64,000 nt of DNA. Origin: a bacterium (lineage in GTDB: Bacteria; Desulfobacterota; Deferrisomatia; Deferrisomatales; Deferrisomataceae). The notes beneath the pieces were generated by a model, which saw only the letters and a program-made list of their open reading frames with translations, ran no database searches and had not been told where the DNA came from. Below are positions 60,527 to 64,000 of the stretch, piece after piece. Positions within the stretch are counted from its first letter, which is position 1. Every line of letters begins with the position of its first letter. A program made the translations under genes and the position numbers. Location of the stretch: NCBI GenBank assembly GCA_027021615.1, contig JALUTY010000017.1, forward strand, positions 62,001 through 126,000, written 5' to 3'.

Positions 60527-61561
60527 TCAGACCGCTCCGGCCCTCCTGTCGGTTGGCCGGGAGAACTCTGGGTACAACCGCCCCAGACATTGGGGGCAAA
60601 GGCCGTGGGAGAACTCGGCGTGGCTGCGTTCCGTCACGTAGGCCTCCACCGGCACCCAGGCTGCCTGGTCGGACTCCTCCCGTCCCTCCAGCCGTATCTT
60701 CTTGCAAACCGAGCAGATCGGGAGCAGCCCCTCCAGCACCCGGAGGCGAGCGACGGCGTCTTCTACGGCCTGTGCCTTCCGGACCAGCTTCCGACCGAAC
60801 CAGCCGACCCCCAGCAGGCACACGCCCGCGATGAGCCCGTGCCAGAGCAACAGCCCCACCTCCCGTGCCCTGGCGGACTCGAAAAATGGGGTGTAGTCCA
60901 AGGAGAGGCTCAAAGCGCCTCGAAGGTCCCCTTCTCGGTACCCCTGCACACCGTGGCACGAAAGACAGGCCCCTTGGGCCGCTAAGGCCCGGACGTACCG
61001 AAACTCCAGACGTCCGTCCTTCCGTCTTCCTTCTTGGCCCCACTCCAATGCCTCTCGTCTTCCCGTCAAAAACTCAAGGGCTTCCGTTTCCCATCCCCGG
61101 GGACGATTGTCCGGTCGAAGGGGCCGATCGCTTACCAGGCGGATCTGGATCCCCGTCCGGCCGGGCAACTCCTCGGCCACGAGTCGCGTGAGGTAGGCCG
61201 GGTTCACCTTCGTCAGCCGGCGGCCCCGATCGTCGATCACATCCCGGTCGGGCACACGCAAGTACGGGTTGGGAAGCACGCGGGAGGATGCCGGCACGTA
61301 TACTCCTCCTTGTTCTGCTGTCCACGCCCGCATGGCCACGATGGTGTCGGCGATGCTGCGGGCCGCTCTCCAAACCAGCTCTTCGGAATGCTTCTCAGCG
61401 GTCCACAGGTTCCACGCCAACGAAGTGCCGAGGACAAAAACCAAAAGGCCTGCCACGAGCCACACCTGTACCCGGATCGACCTCACCGTGCGGTGGGCAA
61501 TCTCTGGCAGGGGGGGAATGGGGGACCCGGGACCGCGGGCCTCCGGAGGCCAAACGTTCAT
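60527..61561 (-). CDS. DUF3365 haem-c sensor protein with cysteine-rich tail
   Basis: 344 residues. A membrane helix (31-50), a periplasmic DUF3365-like domain (55-230) with a c-haem site C199-L-S-C-H203, and a second helix (about 228-252). Then a short C-terminal domain, L-P-I-C-S-V-C-K-K-I-R ... F-S-H-G-L-C-P-Q-C (about 275-330). That tail is usually found at the end of histidine kinases and PAS proteins in deltaproteobacteria, but no kinase or cyclase domain lies between. GGAG precedes the ATG at 61561 by 6 bases. It probably senses redox state or ligand at the membrane. Confidence 0.78.
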   Translation of the reverse strand: MNVWPPEARGPGSPIPPLPEIAHRTVRSIRVQVWLVAGLLVFVLGTSLAWNLWTAEKHSEELVWRAARSIADTIVAMRAWTAEQGGVYVPASSRVLPNPYLRVPDRDVIDDRGRRLTKVNPAYLTRLVAEELPGRTGIQIRLVSDRPLRPDNRPRGWETEALEFLTGRREALEWGQEGRRKDGRLEFRYVRALAAQGACLSCHGVQGYREGDLRGALSLSLDYTPFFESARAREVGLLLWHGLIAGVCLLGVGWFGRKLVRKAQAVEDAVARLRVLEGLLPICSVCKKIRLEGREESDQAAWVPVEAYVTERSHAEFSHGLCPQCLGRLYPEFSRPTDRRAGAV

Positions 61562-61954
61562 CACATGCTCCGGAGTGGTTGGGAAGCCACTCGCTCGAGG
61601 AACGCAGGACCACACCCCACGGACGGCGCCATGCCTTCTGTTCCTCCGGTGACAAAATCAATGCGCTTGGGGGCGTGGGGCCTGCGGGAGCGCCGGGCGT
61701 GGCTCCTGCCGTCGCTGCACCCGGCACTCCGCCTACGCGCGGCGTTTCCCGGCCTCGGGTACACCGAAAACGCCCCGTATTCCCGAGGGGTTTCAGTCCG
61801 TACGGATGAGCGCCGGATGCAGCGCAAGCCGGATACCGCCCTCACGCACGACCGGAAGCAGGTCCTGCGCCCCTGCGGCCGCTTGCGCGTCGTTCAGAGC
61901 CGCCGGGTCAATAGCAGGCCCAGGTCCTCGCCCCCCCCGCTCCTTGGGCCACGG
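61562..61954. repeat. gap with a family-B element
   Basis: No gene. A roughly 208-bp family-B element spans 61669-61876, with arms GGGGGCGTGGGGCCTGC and (complemented) GGGGCGCAGGACCTGC. It shares GCCGGGCGTGGCTCCT and GCGCCGGATGCAGCG with the copy at 28615-28821. An inner hairpin (AACGCCCCGTATTC with CCCGAGGGGTTT nearby) lies around 61770-61792. Confidence 0.62.
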
Positions 61955-63274
61955 TTAGAACAGCTCGATCCGGGGCCCCTCTTCCTCCAAGGGGACCTGC
62001 GCTACGCCCTTTGTCTGCTCGTGGATCGCGCGCTGCCCCCGCATGGTGTAGCCCGAGCTCATCCCGTCCACGTCGAACGGGGGCACCGATCCCAGGTCGC
62101 CGCCCTGCCCACGCTCGCGGAGCAGGCGGGAGTGGCGGTCCATCTCCGTCAGGACCTCTGCCACGTGCTCCAGGCGCTGGCGGGTGATGTCTTGGAACTG
62201 GATACTGGCAAGCCCCTCCATGACCTCTCGGCTCACCTCCTCGTTTGCCCGGCGGGTCTCCTCCAGAACGGCCCGCACCACGACCGGCACCTCGCTCGAC
62301 GCGGCACCCACCGCCCCCAGGGCTGCCCCCACCTCCTCCAGGGTTGCGATCTGGCCCTTTCTGGCAGCCGAGTCGAGCTGCTGCGCGAACTTCGCCCGGA
62401 TCGACTCTGTCATCTCTGCGAACCCTTTCTCGATCCGTTGGGCCGCCTCCGCCGACCTCTGGGACAGCGACCGGATCTCCGCCGCCACCACCGCGAACCC
62501 CTTGCCCGCCTGCCCGACCCGCGCCGCCTCGATGGCGGCGTTCAAGGCGAGCAGGTTGGTCTGGTCGGCGATGTCCTTCACCATGGCGGTGAACTCGCCC
62601 AACTGCTCCGCCTCGGCCAACATCTCCTCTACACGCTGCCACTCTCGCTCCATCTCCTTCTGCCGCCCGGTCAGGTACTCCTGCATGCTCCGGAGCACCT
62701 GCCGATCGCGGGCGCGGTTCTCCCTCACCTGGGCTGCCAGGGCCTCGATCTGCTCCATCCCGGCTTGAATGCGGGCCGTCATCCCACCGACCAGGTTGTC
62801 GAGCTTTTGGAAACGGCTCACGATGTCCTGGGCGGCCTCCTCCGTGACCTCGGTGACCCCGGCCAACTGCCCCCGGAGCACCTCCCGGGCCTTGGAGTAC
62901 CCCTCGAGCACCCCGAGAACTCCCCTCAGCCCCCTGCGCAACAACATCAGATCCTTCCTCGCCCGGGCCCACTCTGCCAGCGCCGGTGCATCCTGCACCG
63001 TCACCATCAGGAGCAAAGCCCCGACCCCCATTGCCAAGACGACGCTCAAAAACCCCGTCCACTCCTTGAGGGGACCGGGGAGGGGTCCTCCCCCCAGCTC
63101 GCCCCACGCATAGACCCCCACCTCGCCCGTGGACGCCACGACCAAGGCCAAGCCCATCAACAGCACGGTCCGGCGGTTCAGCAGCACGTGCTCACGGGGA
63201 TCCTCACGCTCCACCATGGGGACCTCGTCTCGGAAATCGAACACCGGGGAAACAGCCGACCTCACCCGACTCAT
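61955..63274 (-). CDS. methyl-accepting chemotaxis-type protein
   Basis: 439 residues. Two close membrane helices (about 35-52 and 73-92) with only a short loop between them, so no real periplasmic sensor. A coiled-coil cytoplasmic region carries the signalling hairpin [19 protein letters not shown] near 235. The ATG overlaps the cheY-like stop by 4 bp. It likely reports on a cytoplasmic or membrane-related signal. Confidence 0.88.
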   Translation of the reverse strand: MSRVRSAVSPVFDFRDEVPMVEREDPREHVLLNRRTVLLMGLALVVASTGEVGVYAWGELGGGPLPGPLKEWTGFLSVVLAMGVGALLLMVTVQDAPALAEWARARKDLMLLRRGLRGVLGVLEGYSKAREVLRGQLAGVTEVTEEAAQDIVSRFQKLDNLVGGMTARIQAGMEQIEALAAQVRENRARDRQVLRSMQEYLTGRQKEMEREWQRVEEMLAEAEQLGEFTAMVKDIADQTNLLALNAAIEAARVGQAGKGFAVVAAEIRSLSQRSAEAAQRIEKGFAEMTESIRAKFAQQLDSAARKGQIATLEEVGAALGAVGAASSEVPVVVRAVLEETRRANEEVSREVMEGLASIQFQDITRQRLEHVAEVLTEMDRHSRLLRERGQGGDLGSVPPFDVDGMSSGYTMRGQRAIHEQTKGVAQVPLEEEGPRIELF

Positions 63275-63642
63275 GCGCCGGGAACCACCTGCCTGATCAC
63301 CTGGAGGAGCTGCTCGGCCGCCACGGGCTTGACCAGCCATCCGGTCGCCCCGGCTGACCGAGCCTCTTGACGCTTCGACTGCTGCGACTCGGTGGTGAGC
63401 ATCAGGATGGGAGTGAACCGAACCCCCGGCAGTTTGCGAACCTGACGGATCAGGCCGATCCCATCCATCCCGGGCATGTTCAGGTCGGTGATGATGAGGT
63501 TCGGCCTCAGGCCGGACCTCAGCTTCTCCAAGGCATTCTCCGCGCTGCAGGCCTCCTCGGCCCGGTACCCCGCCTTGGAGAGAATCGAGGTCATGCTCAT
63601 CCGTAGCGTGCTCGAGTCGTCCACCACCAGAATCGTCTTCAC
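63271..63642 (-). CDS. CheY-like single-domain response regulator
   Basis: 123 residues: V-D-D-S-S-T-L-R (acidic pair), phospho-acceptor in I-I-T-D-L-N-M-P, and Lys in L-V-K-P. This is the T-D-L-N-M-P form typical of chemotaxis CheY proteins. It overlaps the MCP gene (ATGA), so the pair is co-translated. Confidence 0.93.
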   Translation of the reverse strand: MKTILVVDDSSTLRMSMTSILSKAGYRAEEACSAENALEKLRSGLRPNLIITDLNMPGMDGIGLIRQVRKLPGVRFTPILMLTTESQQSKRQEARSAGATGWLVKPVAAEQLLQVIRQVVPGA

Positions 63643-63739
63643 GGCTTCACCCCTTCCCCGGCGCGGCTACCGAGGTGCACATCTCCGCCAAACGTCCCGA
63701 CCTCATTCGCTCCCTCGCAGGCGTTGTTTGGACTGGCGG

Positions 63740-64000
63740 TTAGACGGACGCGCTTCCTTCCCCGCTCGCGGGGCCCATCGCAGCCCTTTTCTTCGGCCCT
63801 CCTCTCTGTCCTCCCCCCTCCCACCCCTGACCCGCACACCGGTGAGAGGACAGCGCGACCTCCAGCCAAACCCGCAGCCCGGGGTCTTCCGGCCACGCAG
63901 ACACGGGCACGCCCGTGGCCATCAACACCTGGAGAAGCGCTGCGTGCAGATGCGTGCACCTTTTCAGGTTCACCTTGGCCCTGGGACGGTTTTGGAGCCA
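63740..64000 (-). CDS. C-terminal part of a small chemotaxis-cluster protein, possibly STAS-like
   Basis: 87 codons enter from beyond the right edge. The segment V-N-L-K-R-C-T-H-L-H-A-A-L-L-Q-V-L-M-A resembles the last helix of STAS-like proteins found in some chemotaxis clusters, followed by an acidic/tryptophan piece and a low-complexity G/R-rich end. It lies upstream of, and in line with, cheY and the MCP gene. Confidence 0.5.
   Translation of the reverse strand, partial: WLQNRPRAKVNLKRCTHLHAALLQVLMATGVPVSAWPEDPGLRVWLEVALSSHRCAGQGWEGGGQRGGPKKRAAMGPASGEGSASV

Overview
The window is very GC-rich bacterial DNA (roughly 68-70 % by eye). Its genes resemble those of a free-living deltaproteobacterium in the broad sense (Desulfobacterota / Deferrisomatota type). 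The evidence is a membrane-bound uptake [NiFe]-hydrogenase, a branched-chain amino-acid-type ABC system flanked by a sensor kinase and an NtrC-type regulator, a GrdB-family selenoprotein, assimilatory APS reduction, a multi-haem-era style c-haem sensor and many two-component genes. The taxonomic placement is an inference from gene content; no rRNA gene is present.

Layout. 1-5.7 kb: start of a folD-like gene, larC, a B12-binding radical SAM protein, radC and a secreted FG-GAP protein. 5.7-6.6 kb: a 176-bp inverted-repeat element, a CAT-anticodon tRNA with a near-perfect sigma70 promoter and a strong terminator. 6.6-11.4 kb (minus): TonB receptor, YfiR-like protein and hybrid histidine kinase in one operon. 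11.7-13.6 kb: FapA/DUF342 protein. 13.6-17.2 kb (minus): hydrogenase small subunit, large subunit and cytochrome b. 17.4-27.0 kb (minus): sensor kinase, livKHMGF and an NtrC-type regulator; a well-formed sigma54 promoter lies in front of livK. 27.1-31.5 kb: DUF309 protein, two Hsp20 chaperones, ribonuclease D, an ABM-domain protein and a selenoprotein read through an in-frame TGA. 31.8-39 kb: sulfur assimilation (DUF2061, cysH, cysD, cysN), lgt and two trans-sulfuration PLP enzymes. 39-46 kb: recD, a glutaredoxin-thioredoxin reductase fusion, a TrmH-type methyltransferase, OsmC, an m5C methyltransferase and a separate PUA-like protein. 46-50 kb: HDOD protein, CheB-domain protein, DHH phosphoesterase, ThiF/HesA-type E1 and TusA. 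50.9-56.2 kb: siroheme reductase-like protein, truD, NarL-type regulator, FmdB zinc ribbon, YbhB and thrC. 56.2-58.8 kb: repeats, a DnaA-box/AT-rich cluster, an UPF0173 hydrolase, a coiled-coil protein and rpmB. 58.9-64 kb (minus): TauE-type exporter, Tpx, a DUF3365 haem sensor, and a chemotaxis group (MCP, CheY, partial gene).

The most unusual aspect is between the genes. Almost every long gap is packed with repeats of several unrelated families: a 175-176-bp MITE-like element with perfect 16-bp terminal inverted repeats and CTAG flanks (three close copies, one diverged); about 190-bp elements whose terminal arms differ between copies but always pair within a copy; a third family, one copy of which carries a MITE inside it; and degenerate tandem arrays of 8-bp (RGRARGCT) and 7-bp (GGTCGTT, TGAACTC) units. 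Some of these gaps separate genes that normally sit together, such as cysD and cysN. How the genes fit together: sulfate is activated by CysDN, reduced by CysH, possibly further by the siroheme protein, and enters methionine synthesis through the two cystathionine enzymes. Hydrogen oxidation feeds the quinone pool. The liv system appears to be under sigma54 control by the kinase and regulator that bracket it.
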